Below, piece by piece: positions 1-5,930 of a stretch of DNA of 8,223 bases. Source of the stretch: an uncultured Coriobacteriaceae bacterium (GTDB lineage: Bacteria > Actinomycetota > Coriobacteriia > Coriobacteriales > QAMH01); assembly GCA_902796975.1 (NCBI GenBank), contig CADBRF010000019.1:1-8223 (forward strand), in the 5' to 3' direction. The notes beneath the pieces were generated by a model, which was given only the letters and a program-made list of their open reading frames with translations, was not told the origin of the DNA and did no database searches. Position 1 is the first letter of the stretch; each line of letters starts with the position of its first letter. The position numbers and the translations under genes are program-made.

Positions 1-520
1 GGCTTGTGAAGGTTTTGGTGTCGTATTCCTTTGTCGAGCAGTAGCACACGTCGCAGGAAGCGTAGTTGAGCGCGCCGCTCGTCGCACCGATGTGGTCTGC
101 GTCGGGGTGGGTCGCGACGATGTAATCCAGATGACTGATGCCAAGCCGTTTGAGAATGGCGTAGATTTTGGAAGACTGCTTGGACGGCCCGCCATCGATG
201 AGCATGCTGCGGCCTTCGCAGGAGATGAGGATGCCGTCCCCTTGGCCCACGTCGATAAAACGGACGATGAGCTCGCCGCCTTCCGCGGACTCTGATCTTT
301 CGGAAGCCGTTTCAGCCGACGCGCTCGCCGCCGTGCTAGAGCTGGAGACGGAAGGCTTCGCCGGTTCATCCGAGACAGCAGAGGCTGAAGATTCTTCTGA
401 AACCACAGGCGTTGATGATGCATCTGAGCTGGTCGGGGCGTTCGATGTGTGCGAAGCGGGAATGCCGAGGAGGAACACAAGGAAGATGATCAGCGCAATG
501 CCGAGCGCCTTGCCTTTCAT
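1..520 (-). CDS. Exported metallo-beta-lactamase-fold hydrolase, ComEC/Rec2-like (C-terminus outside window)
   Basis: Reading leftwards from the ATG at 520-518, 173 codons are visible and the frame is still open at the window edge. A short basic start (MKGK) and hydrophobic stretch (about residues 5-20, ending GIPA) look like a signal peptide or membrane anchor. Residues 24-82 are a low-complexity Ser/Ala/Glu/Thr linker. The folded domain follows, with FIDVGQGDG, MLIDGG and THPDADHIG (H138, D140, D142, H143), the signature order of metallo-beta-lactamase hydrolases related to the C-terminal domain of ComEC. Family knowledge says the H-x-D-x-D-H cluster binds metals. A secreted or surface nuclease or phosphodiesterase role is plausible, but the substrate cannot be told from sequence. 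The ribosome binding site AAAGGAG lies at 536-530. It is transcribed divergently from the macro-domain gene, with a 206-bp gap. The metal ligands of the second half lie outside the window. Confidence 0.85.
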   Translation of the reverse strand, partial: MKGKALGIALIIFLVFLLGIPASHTSNAPTSSDASSTPVVSEESSASAVSDEPAKPSVSSSSTAASASAETASERSESAEGGELIVRFIDVGQGDGILISCEGRSMLIDGGPSKQSSKIYAILKRLGISHLDYIVATHPDADHIGATSGALNYASCDVCYCSTKEYDTKTFTS

Positions 521-551
521 GTGTTTTTGCTCCTTTCGGTTGGATAGACGT

Positions 552-580
552 ATGGTAACGCCCCGATGCGACATGAACAA
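552..580 (-). promoter_or_regulatory. Weak candidate promoter for the metallo-beta-lactamase gene
   Basis: On the minus strand TTGTTC (580-575) and TACCAT (557-552) are separated by 17 bases. They match the sigma-70 consensus at 3/6 and 4/6. The position, about 30 bp upstream of the start at 520, is reasonable. This is a weak match and only a suggestion. Confidence 0.3.
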
Positions 581-617
581 AGAAGGGTTGACGGACAAAG
601 GGTGGTGTCCCGGTCGA

Positions 618-638
618 TCCTCAGTGAGGACGCTTTTT
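618..638 (+). terminator. Small terminator-like hairpin in the divergent intergenic region
   Basis: TCCTC (618-622), a 3-base loop and GAGGA (626-630) are followed by CGC and five T (634-638). The stem is only 5 bp, and no plus-strand gene lies upstream within the window, so it may be fortuitous. The rest of the 206-bp gap (521-726) shows the two ribosome binding sites and no convincing promoter for the macro-domain gene. Confidence 0.22.
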
Positions 639-711
639 CTGGCGCGTTGCTGCAGAGAATGTGTCGCAGGGGTGTATTAGAATTGTCGTTGATGCAATGG
701 CTCTCATGTGA

Positions 712-718
712 GGGGGGG
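712..718 (+). promoter_or_regulatory. G7 tract serving as the probable Shine-Dalgarno region of the macro-domain gene
   Basis: The only purine-rich stretch before the ATG at 727 is GTGAGGGGGGG. The run of seven G ends 8 bases before the start codon. A homopolymeric tract in this position could change translation efficiency if it slips in length. That effect is an inference. Confidence 0.4.
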
Positions 719-726
719 CGAGTTCA

Positions 727-1884
727 ATGCCGTTCAATATCGTTCGCGACGATCTTGTCCATTTGAGGGCAGATGCTATTATCCTCCCTTCCGATGAAGA
801 GCTCGTCATCGATGGGGGAGCTGGCCTTGCGGTTGCCAAGATTGCAGGGCGCCATCGTCTGAATCAGGCTCTGAAGAAGATTGGCCATTGCTCTTGCGGT
901 GAAGCGGTGGCAACTCCGGCCTTTAAATTTCCCGCCCACCATCTCATTCATGCAGTTGGGCCTGTTTGGAGCGAAGCTTTCCCGATAGAGCAGCGCCGTA
1001 GGCTGCTCCGGTCTGCCTACGATTCTGCACTCGACCTTGCTTGCACGCTGGGGGATTCGTCGGTTGCTCTTCCCCTGCTTTCTACGGGGACTTTTGGCTG
1101 CCCGGCGCATATTTCGCTCGAAATCGCGCTTGACTCCATCAGAGATTTTCTCGAAGACAACGAGTTGGAAGTTACTCTCGTTCTCTACGACCGGCGCACG
1201 GTTGCGGCAGCGCTCGAGGTGTTCGATTCCGTTGCCTCCTTTATCGACGATACCTATGTGGACCAGCATCGTGAGACGGCGAATTACTCCACGGCGGCAC
1301 CGTCTCTGTTCGGTGCTCCGGCACGAGGGCAGGAGCCCCTAGGAGGAACGCGCGAAGCTGCTGAAAGACCCGCATTTGGGAAGCACCACATAAAGAAAGA
1401 GGAACCGGAATTCTCGGATGGCGAAGGCTTGTCACCCGAAGCCGCTTCGTCTCTGTTCGATGCTTCGTTTGCAGAACCTGCTCCCGGTATGGCCCAGCTT
1501 GCTCCCGAGCAGGATCTTCGGGCAATGCTCAATTCTCTGGACGAGGGTTTCTCGCAGACCTTGTTAACCCTTATAGACGAGCGTGGTTTTACCGATGCAA
1601 CAGTCTATAAGCGGGCAAATATCTCGCGCCAGCTCTTCTCCAAGATTCGAAATGACCCTTCTTATCGGCCTAAAAAGAGCACGGCGGTCGCCCTTTGCGT
1701 GGCACTTGAGCTTAACCTAGACGAAGCGAAGGACCTGCTCAGCCGGGCTGGCTATGCGTTTTCCCACGCAAGCAAGTTCGATGTCATCATCGAATACTTC
1801 CTAAGCTGTGGCACCTACGATGTCTTTGCCATCAACGAGACGCTCTTTGCCTTTGACCAGCCGCTTCTGGGAGAGAAGCACTAG
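727..1884 (+). CDS. Macro-domain protein with C-terminal helix-turn-helix-like domain
   Basis: The protein has 385 residues in two parts joined by a low-complexity linker. Residues 1-165 are a macro (ADP-ribose-binding) domain: ADAI with D16, CGEAVATPAFKFPAHHLIHAVGP (57-79) and the phosphate-loop motif STGTFG (119-124). The usual NAAN motif with its catalytic or binding asparagine is replaced by LPSDE (20-24), and the following Gly-rich loop is DGGAGLAV. The fold may therefore bind ADP-ribose-like ligands without hydrolysing them. Residues about 183-270 are a charged, Pro/Ala-rich linker. Residues 277-381 are all-helical by appearance, with the DNA-binding-like segment VYKRANISRQLFSKIR (about 293-308) and a conserved-looking end, NETLFAFDQPLLG. 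This C-terminal domain resembles an XRE-type helix-turn-helix. The vWA gene starts 111 bp downstream on the same strand, suggesting a functional pair. Ligand, target and process are unknown. The first in-frame ATG was taken as the start. Confidence 0.85.
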   Translation: MPFNIVRDDLVHLRADAIILPSDEELVIDGGAGLAVAKIAGRHRLNQALKKIGHCSCGEAVATPAFKFPAHHLIHAVGPVWSEAFPIEQRRRLLRSAYDSALDLACTLGDSSVALPLLSTGTFGCPAHISLEIALDSIRDFLEDNELEVTLVLYDRRTVAAALEVFDSVASFIDDTYVDQHRETANYSTAAPSLFGAPARGQEPLGGTREAAERPAFGKHHIKKEEPEFSDGEGLSPEAASSLFDASFAEPAPGMAQLAPEQDLRAMLNSLDEGFSQTLLTLIDERGFTDATVYKRANISRQLFSKIRNDPSYRPKKSTAVALCVALELNLDEAKDLLSRAGYAFSHASKFDVIIEYFLSCGTYDVFAINETLFAFDQPLLGEKH

Positions 1885-1963
1885 AGTTCCCGCGTCTTTT
1901 GTGCGCCGTCCCAAATGTCCCCTGCCAGTTGACCTGCGAGATGACGGTTCTTGCCAGAATGAG

Positions 1964-1989
1964 TCCTGTCAGTTCAAACAGCGACAGGA
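1964..1989 (+). promoter_or_regulatory. Hairpin overlapping the ribosome binding site of the vWA gene
   Basis: TCCTGTC (1964-1970) pairs perfectly with GACAGGA (1983-1989) across a 12-base loop. The right arm includes AGGA, the first four bases of the Shine-Dalgarno AGGAGG (1986-1991) that precedes the ATG at 1996. Folding would partly hide the ribosome binding site, so translation of the vWA protein could be damped relative to the upstream macro-domain gene. The pairing is seen directly; regulation is inferred. Confidence 0.4.
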
Positions 1990-1995
1990 GGAATC

Positions 1996-2667
1996 ATGGA
2001 AAGGGACATCACCGAGCTTGTGCTCATCATCGACCGCAGCGGATCCATGGCGGGCATGGAATCCGACACCATCGGCGGCATCAACGCCGTGCTCGACCGC
2101 AACCGCAAGCTCGAAGGGGAGTGCCTCGTCACCACAGTGCTCTTTGACGATCATCGGAAGACGCTGCATGACCGCATCCCCATCGAGAAAGTGCCCAAGC
2201 TCACCGAGGACGACTATCAGGTGCGCGGTTGCACGGCTCTGCTCGATGCGGTTGGCAAGACTATCAAGCACATCTCTCGAGTGCAGAAATACATGCCCGA
2301 GGAGTACAAGCCCAAGCACGTAATCTTCGCCATCACCACCGACGGCCTCGAGAACGCGAGTAGGGATTTCACCTACGCCGAGGTCAAGCGCCTCATCAAG
2401 CACAAGCAGGAGAAAGGGTGGGAGTTCCTTTTCCTCGGTGCAAACATTGATGCCGAGGAGGAGGCCGAGCGTCTGGGCATTCCCGAAGACCGTGCGGCAA
2501 CCTATGAATGTGACTCCGATGGCAGCGTTGCCATGTACGAGGCGGTGGCGATGGCATCCTGCGCGATGAGGTCTGCCCCGGTGGAAAAGCGCGTCGGCTC
2601 CTCTTGGCGCGAGTCCATTGAGAAGGACAATAACCGTCGCAAGCACCATCATGGGGACCGCCACTGA
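1996..2667 (+). CDS. Single-domain vWA protein with complete MIDAS metal site
   Basis: The protein has 223 residues, with no signal peptide or membrane segment, so it is probably cytoplasmic. The vWA fold begins at once: LVLIIDRSGSM carries D13-x-S15-x-S17, T80 lies in RGCTALLDA, and D116 in ITTDGLEN. Together these make a full metal-ion-dependent adhesion site. Further vWA landmarks are VLFDD (48-52) and the strand FLFLGANIDA. The C-terminus is basic and His-rich (RRKHHHGDRH). Small cytoplasmic vWA proteins of this type, including the TerY group, usually act as metal-dependent protein-interaction modules, not enzymes. The start is supported by AGGAGG at 1986-1991. The gene follows the macro-domain gene by 111 bp with no terminator between them, so co-transcription is likely. 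Its partner protein is not identifiable from sequence. A G8 tract begins directly after the stop codon. Confidence 0.87.
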   Translation: MERDITELVLIIDRSGSMAGMESDTIGGINAVLDRNRKLEGECLVTTVLFDDHRKTLHDRIPIEKVPKLTEDDYQVRGCTALLDAVGKTIKHISRVQKYMPEEYKPKHVIFAITTDGLENASRDFTYAEVKRLIKHKQEKGWEFLFLGANIDAEEEAERLGIPEDRAATYECDSDGSVAMYEAVAMASCAMRSAPVEKRVGSSWRESIEKDNNRRKHHHGDRH

Positions 2668-2775
2668 GGGGGGGGATGGTTGCAAGCGATTGCGAGGTGC
2701 TTGGCTTGCTTTCGATGCTTGATTTCTTGACGGCGAACGGGCAGGGTCGTCTTGCGCGGGTGGAGTTACTGTGGA

Positions 2776-2810
2776 GACCTGGGGCAAGAATTTTCCTGTC
2801 CTTGCAGGTC
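2776..2810 (+). other. Bulged hairpin upstream of the gap promoter
   Basis: GACCTG (2776-2781) pairs with CAGGTC (2805-2810), and CAAG (2785-2788) with CTTG (2801-2804). That gives 10 bp with a three-G bulge and a 12-base loop. There is no T run after it, so it is not a standard intrinsic terminator. It may be an imperfect terminator for the vWA transcript or a DNA site. The rest of the 271-bp gap (2668-2938) holds the gap promoter and a weak repeat GCAAGC/GCTTGC (2682-2709). Confidence 0.3.
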
Positions 2811-2861
2811 AGATGCCCTGTCCATACGCCCTAACGTGTGTCCTCCCATCATCCTGGACCC

Positions 2862-2891
2862 TTGCGAGAGATGTGGGCGGCTCTCTATAAT
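2862..2891 (+). promoter_or_regulatory. Sigma-70-type promoter of the GAPDH gene
   Basis: TTGCGA (2862-2867) and a perfect TATAAT (2886-2891) are separated by 18 bases. Transcription would start near 2898, giving a leader of about 40 nt before the ATG at 2939. The consensus -10 box suits a highly expressed glycolytic gene. Confidence 0.7.
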
Positions 2892-2938
2892 GCATGTGTA
2901 AGAGAAGAGCGCGTCGTCTACTGAAAAGGAGCGCAACT

Positions 2939-3943
2939 ATGTCTCTCAGAATTGGCATCAACGGGTTTGGCCGCATCGGCCGTCTGGTCTTCCGCATTGC
3001 CGAGCAGGATCCCGATATTGAGGTCGTTGCCATCAACAACCCCAGCGACCTTGCCTGCGCTGCCTATTTGACCAAGTACGATTCGTGCCAGGGCCGTGTC
3101 TTCGATGATGTCCATGCTGAAGACGGCAAGCTCGTTGTGGACGGCCACGAGATTAAGGCATTCCAGAGCCGCGATGTTGCTGACCTCGCTTGGGGCGAAG
3201 TCGGCGCTGATGTCGTCATCGAGTCCACGGGCCATCTCAAGGACGGCGCTCAGGCAAAGCAGCACCTCGACCAGGGTGCAAAGAAGGTCGTCATCACTGC
3301 TCCTGGCACCAATGTGGATGCCACCATCGTCATGGGTGTCAACCAGGATGTCTATGACCCTGCAACCATGAACATCGTCTCCAACGCTTCCTGCACCACC
3401 AACTGCCTGGCTCCCTTCGCCAAGGTCCTGAACGACACCTTTGGCATCAAGCGCGGCCTCATGAACACCATCCATTCCTACACCAACGACCAGAAGGTCC
3501 TCGACGTTCATCACAAGGACTTCCGCCGTTCCCGCGCCGCTGCCCTCAGCATGATTCCCACCACCACGGGTGCTGCTAAGGCAGTCGGCCTGGTCATCCC
3601 CGAGCTCAACGGCAAGCTCGACGGTTTCGCTACGCGTGTTCCCACGCCCACGGGCTCCATGGTCGATCTCACGGCAGAGCTCAAGACCTCGGTCACGGCA
3701 GACGATATCAACGCCGCTATGAAGGAAGCCGCCGAGGGTCCGCTCAAGGGCATTCTCGAGTACTGCACAGACCCGATTGTCAGCTGCGACATCATCGGCA
3801 ACAGGCATTCCTCCATCTTCGACAGCGGGCTCACCCGTGTTCTCGGTGGCGAGGGAGACTTCGTCAAGTGCATTTCCTGGTACGACAACGAGATGGGCTA
3901 CAGCAACCGTGTTGTCGACCTGGCAAAGTTCATCGCCCAGTAG
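2939..3943 (+). CDS. gap: Glyceraldehyde-3-phosphate dehydrogenase (type I)
   Basis: This cytoplasmic enzyme of glycolysis and gluconeogenesis oxidises glyceraldehyde 3-phosphate with phosphate to 1,3-bisphosphoglycerate, reducing a nicotinamide cofactor. The protein is 334 residues, the usual length. It has the Rossmann loop INGFGRIGR (7-15), KYDS (46-49), the catalytic motif ASCTTNCLAP with C152, H179 in HSYTNDQ, the RRSRAAALSMIPTTTGAAKAV segment and SWYDNEMGYSNRVVDL near the end. The start is set by AAAAGGAG (2924-2931), 7 bases before ATG 2939. An in-frame ATG at 2894 lies at the transcription start region and lacks a ribosome binding site. Oddities: the aspartate that normally contacts the NAD ribose is N34 (INNPSD), and the Leu-Pro pair before HKD is V190-H191. 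Both positions influence NAD versus NADP choice in this family. The gene stands alone, with its own promoter and terminator and no pgk or tpi beside it. Confidence 0.97.
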   Translation: MSLRIGINGFGRIGRLVFRIAEQDPDIEVVAINNPSDLACAAYLTKYDSCQGRVFDDVHAEDGKLVVDGHEIKAFQSRDVADLAWGEVGADVVIESTGHLKDGAQAKQHLDQGAKKVVITAPGTNVDATIVMGVNQDVYDPATMNIVSNASCTTNCLAPFAKVLNDTFGIKRGLMNTIHSYTNDQKVLDVHHKDFRRSRAAALSMIPTTTGAAKAVGLVIPELNGKLDGFATRVPTPTGSMVDLTAELKTSVTADDINAAMKEAAEGPLKGILEYCTDPIVSCDIIGNRHSSIFDSGLTRVLGGEGDFVKCISWYDNEMGYSNRVVDLAKFIAQ

Positions 3944-3987
3944 GGGCGCACTGCCCAGCGATAGCGCAACCCCGCACGTGTACAATG

Positions 3988-4021
3988 CGAGCCAGCAGGT
4001 CCGTTCTGCTGGCTCGTTTTA
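3988..4021 (+). terminator. Intrinsic terminator of the GAPDH gene
   Basis: CGAGCCAGCAG (3988-3998) and CTGCTGGCTCG (4006-4016) form a perfect 11-bp stem with a 7-base loop, followed directly by TTTTAT. It lies 44 bp after the stop codon and isolates gap from rsmI. Confidence 0.9.
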
Positions 4022-4090
4022 TCTGCGAGCACTCACGGGTTCTGATGAATGCTCCAACGTCCTTGAAAGATGCGCGTCTGAGGAGGATAA

Positions 4091-4933
4091 ATGGCTGGCA
4101 AGTTGAGCATAGTGGGCACGTCCATTGGCAATTTGGGCGATATCACGCGCCGTGCGGTGGAAGTGCTCGGCGCCGCCGATACCATACTTGCTGAAGACAC
4201 CCGCGTTACAGGAAAACTCCTCGCCGCCCTTGGTATCGAAGCGCACCTCGAGCGGTGCGATGAGAACGTGATGGGGGAGCGCGCCCCGCAGCTTGTTGAG
4301 CGCATGCTCGCGGGCGAGCATCTCGCATTCTGCAGCGATGCCGGCATGCCGGGGGTCTCCGACCCGGGTACAAGGCTTGTCGATGCGTGCCGCGAAGCAG
4401 GGGTTCCCGTCGAGGTTCTGCCTGGCGCCAGTGCTGTAACTACCGCTCTGGTCGCAGCCGGCTTCAATGGAACCGCCTTCTACTTCGGCGGATTCCTTCC
4501 GCGCAAGGAAAAGGCGATTCGAGATGTACTGCAGACCGTCAGCCAGCTCGATGCTGCTCTCGTGTTCTATGAATCTCCTCACCGGGTTGAGAAGACGGTC
4601 AACCTGATTGCCGACGTGATGGGCGAACGCCCCACGGCGCTCTGCCGCGAACTCACGAAGCTGCATGAAGAAGTGCTTCGCCTGCCGGCAGGGGAGTTGG
4701 CTGAAAACCTTGCAGCGCGCGAGTCTATCAAGGGGGAGATTGTGCTGGTCATAGCGCCGCCTTCAGCGGTGGAGACAGCGCCAGCAGATCTTGATGATCC
4801 CGCCTTTGTGGACCGCATTAGGCGGGAGCTCGAAGCCGGAGTTCCCAAGACCAAGCTGGCAAAACAGCTGGCGAAGGAGACGGGGCTCGCACGAAGCGAT
4901 ATCTACAGTCTCATCCTCACAATTTCTCAGTAA
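4091..4933 (+). CDS. rsmI: 16S rRNA (cytidine1402-2'-O)-methyltransferase RsmI
   Basis: This SAM-dependent enzyme 2'-O-methylates C1402 in the ribosomal decoding centre, working with RsmH, which methylates the base of the same nucleotide. The protein is 280 residues, normal for the family. It has the tetrapyrrole-methylase-type fold with the family's motifs in order: VGTSIGNLGDITRRA (8-22, usually TPIGNL), AEDTR (34-38), SDAGMPGVSDPG (82-93), LPGASA (110-115), FGGFLPRK (132-139), ESPHR, and a C-terminal KLAKQLAKETGLARSDIYSL segment typical of the RsmI tail. AGGAGG at 4081-4086, 4 bases before the ATG, fixes the start. The gap terminator lies upstream, so the gene needs a promoter in 4022-4080; none is obvious. 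No clear terminator follows; the GC-rich dyad near 4943-4961 lacks a T run. Confidence 0.96.
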   Translation: MAGKLSIVGTSIGNLGDITRRAVEVLGAADTILAEDTRVTGKLLAALGIEAHLERCDENVMGERAPQLVERMLAGEHLAFCSDAGMPGVSDPGTRLVDACREAGVPVEVLPGASAVTTALVAAGFNGTAFYFGGFLPRKEKAIRDVLQTVSQLDAALVFYESPHRVEKTVNLIADVMGERPTALCRELTKLHEEVLRLPAGELAENLAARESIKGEIVLVIAPPSAVETAPADLDDPAFVDRIRRELEAGVPKTKLAKQLAKETGLARSDIYSLILTISQ

Positions 4934-5000
4934 GTGCTGACGCCGAAATGACCGCCGGCGGAAAGATATGAAAATAACTTTATTTATTCTTGAAAAACTA

Positions 5001-5029
5001 TAGACACTTAAAAAAACAATCCCTATACT
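5001..5029 (+). promoter_or_regulatory. Near-consensus promoter driving a structured RNA
   Basis: TAGACA (5001-5006) and TATACT (5024-5029) are spaced by exactly 17 bases, and each matches the sigma-70 consensus at 5 of 6 positions. The stretch before it (about 4967-5000) is very A/T-rich and resembles an UP element. Predicted transcription starts at about A5037, exactly where the first RNA stem begins. Confidence 0.75.
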
Positions 5030-5036
5030 GCGACTC

Positions 5037-5160
5037 ATCGAGCATACGAAGCGTTGTTCCCTCCCTCTCTCAACGCTTTATTCTCTCCCTCGTGCTCGAT
5101 CTTCTCTCTCGACCCCGAGAGGCGCCACTCCTGAAAGCGCCTCTCGGGGTATCTCTTTTC
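5037..5160 (+). ncRNA. Candidate small RNA with C/U-rich loops (or leader attenuator)
   Basis: The region between rsmI and the flavodoxin gene (4934-5280, 347 bp) holds no supported protein gene, but has an ordered RNA-like layout. After the promoter come two nested perfect 8-bp helices. The outer is ATCGAGCA (5037-5044) with TGCTCGAT (5093-5100); the inner is AAGCGTTG (5049-5056) with CAACGCTT (5071-5078). The apical loop is TTCCCTCCCTCTCT (5057-5070), the 3' side of the internal loop is ATTCTCTCCCTCG (5080-5092), and the linker to the terminator is CTTCTCTCTCG (5101-5111). All three single-stranded parts are C/U-rich with UCCCU-like anti-Shine-Dalgarno words, as in C-rich-loop small RNAs of Gram-positive bacteria such as RsaE/RoxS. 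A strong terminator hairpin ends the element. The alternative is a cis-acting attenuator of the flavodoxin gene. I do not recognise it as a known RNA family. Structure is seen; function is inferred. Confidence 0.65.
5112..5160 (+). terminator. Strong intrinsic terminator of the structured RNA
   Basis: CCCCGAGAGGCGC (5113-5125) and GCGCCTCTCGGGG (5137-5149) form a perfect 13-bp stem, 14 with A5112-T5150, around an 11-base loop. The T-rich tail ATCTCTTTTCTT follows. The tail is interrupted by C, so release may not be complete. CTCTCG (5106-5111) can alternatively pair with CGAGAG (5116-5121) inside the left arm. Confidence 0.85.
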
Positions 5161-5280
5161 TTGGAGCAGAATCGCGCAATGTAAAACCGTGCTTTGCGGG
5201 TGCTTCAGACTGTTGGCATCGCAACGGACTTGTCTTGGCAATTGGATAAGATTGTCAAAACGCGAAATAGGGAGGTTCGT

Positions 5281-5796
5281 TTGACACGCAAGCAGCTGAC
5301 CATGGTGGTGTCTTCTCTAACTGGAAACACGCGCGCCATTGCAAATGGAGTTCGTGCAGCGCTCGAATCCGACGGCTGGGAAATCCAGGATTTTGAGAAG
5401 TGCGGGAAGCCCGCTGACCTCATCGCCCTGTGCTTCTGGTGCCGTAAATCCACGCTCGACGATGCGAGCAGAGCGGTTCTCTCTGAACTTGAGAGCAGAC
5501 AAATTATCTGCTTCGGGACCTGCGGGGGTTACCCCGATGGAGGATATGGAGACCGAGTTCGTTCAAACGTCACTGCTGAAGTTTCCGCACGCAACACGTG
5601 CCTCGGCGTCTTTCTTTCTCAGGGGAAAGTTCCCCTCCAGCGCATCGAAAAACGCAAGCAGCTTCCGCTTGACCATCCCCATCATCTTGACGAGGCGGGG
5701 ATTGCCCGTCTCATGGAGTCGCTAAAACATCCCAATGCAGACGATATCGCCCGGGCAGTGGCGTTTGCCCGCGAAAAGCTCGCAATAGTGGAATAA
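5281..5796 (+). CDS. Flavodoxin-like protein (BilS-type flavodoxin family)
   Basis: The protein is 171 residues and cytoplasmic. The N-terminal strand and loop MVVSSLTGNTRAIA carry the flavodoxin FMN-phosphate loop S12-L13-T14-G15-N16-T17. Then come LIALCFWCRKSTLDDASRAVL (47-67), ICFGTCGGYPDGGYGDRV (76-93), LGVFLSQGKV and a C-terminal HPHHLDEAGIARLMESLKHPNADDIARA region. This order matches the family of short flavodoxins that includes the accessory protein BilS, found beside bilirubin reductase in gut bacteria. No BilR gene is visible here, so only a general electron-transfer role is claimed. The start is TTG 5281 with AGGGAGG (5269-5275) 5 bases upstream. An in-frame TTG at 5194 would add 29 residues that do not fit the family. 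The C51, C54, C77 and C81 cysteines sit near the expected flavin site and are unusual-looking. No own promoter is clear, so transcription may read through from the upstream RNA element. Confidence 0.82.
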   Translation: MTRKQLTMVVSSLTGNTRAIANGVRAALESDGWEIQDFEKCGKPADLIALCFWCRKSTLDDASRAVLSELESRQIICFGTCGGYPDGGYGDRVRSNVTAEVSARNTCLGVFLSQGKVPLQRIEKRKQLPLDHPHHLDEAGIARLMESLKHPNADDIARAVAFAREKLAIVE

Positions 5797-5930
5797 TGCT
5801 GGCAGATAACTCTTCCGCCCACGGTGTTTTGCTCAGATTATTTCAGGCTGTCTGCTGTGCTAGGTCTAGCTTGAAACGCTGTCGAAACACGCGTGGCGGA
5901 CTATGACTTCAACTAACCGGGAGGTGTGCG

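Noticed and set aside
1969..2787. 272-codon open frame antisense to the vWA gene
   Set aside because: The sense frame has a full vWA metal site and a good ribosome binding site; the antisense product has neither recognisable motifs nor a proper start context.
2894..2938. N-terminal extension of GAPDH from an upstream ATG
   Set aside because: The ATG lies at the predicted transcription start and has no ribosome binding site. The added basic residues are foreign to the family, while ATG 2939 has AAAAGGAG correctly spaced.
2918..3985. Long open frame (355 codons) antisense to the GAPDH gene
   Set aside because: It is the mirror of a strongly codon-biased, well-recognised gene. Its product is low-complexity and matches no family I know.
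5194..5280. N-terminal extension of the flavodoxin from TTG 5194
   Set aside because: No ribosome binding site precedes it, and the FMN loop would fall far from the N-terminus, unlike the family. TTG 5281 has AGGGAGG.
5859..5870. Dyad GCTAGGTCTAGC upstream of dapF
   Set aside because: It is a 10-of-12 palindrome with a 2-base centre, with no promoter correctly spaced around it and no second copy. Chance is a sufficient explanation.
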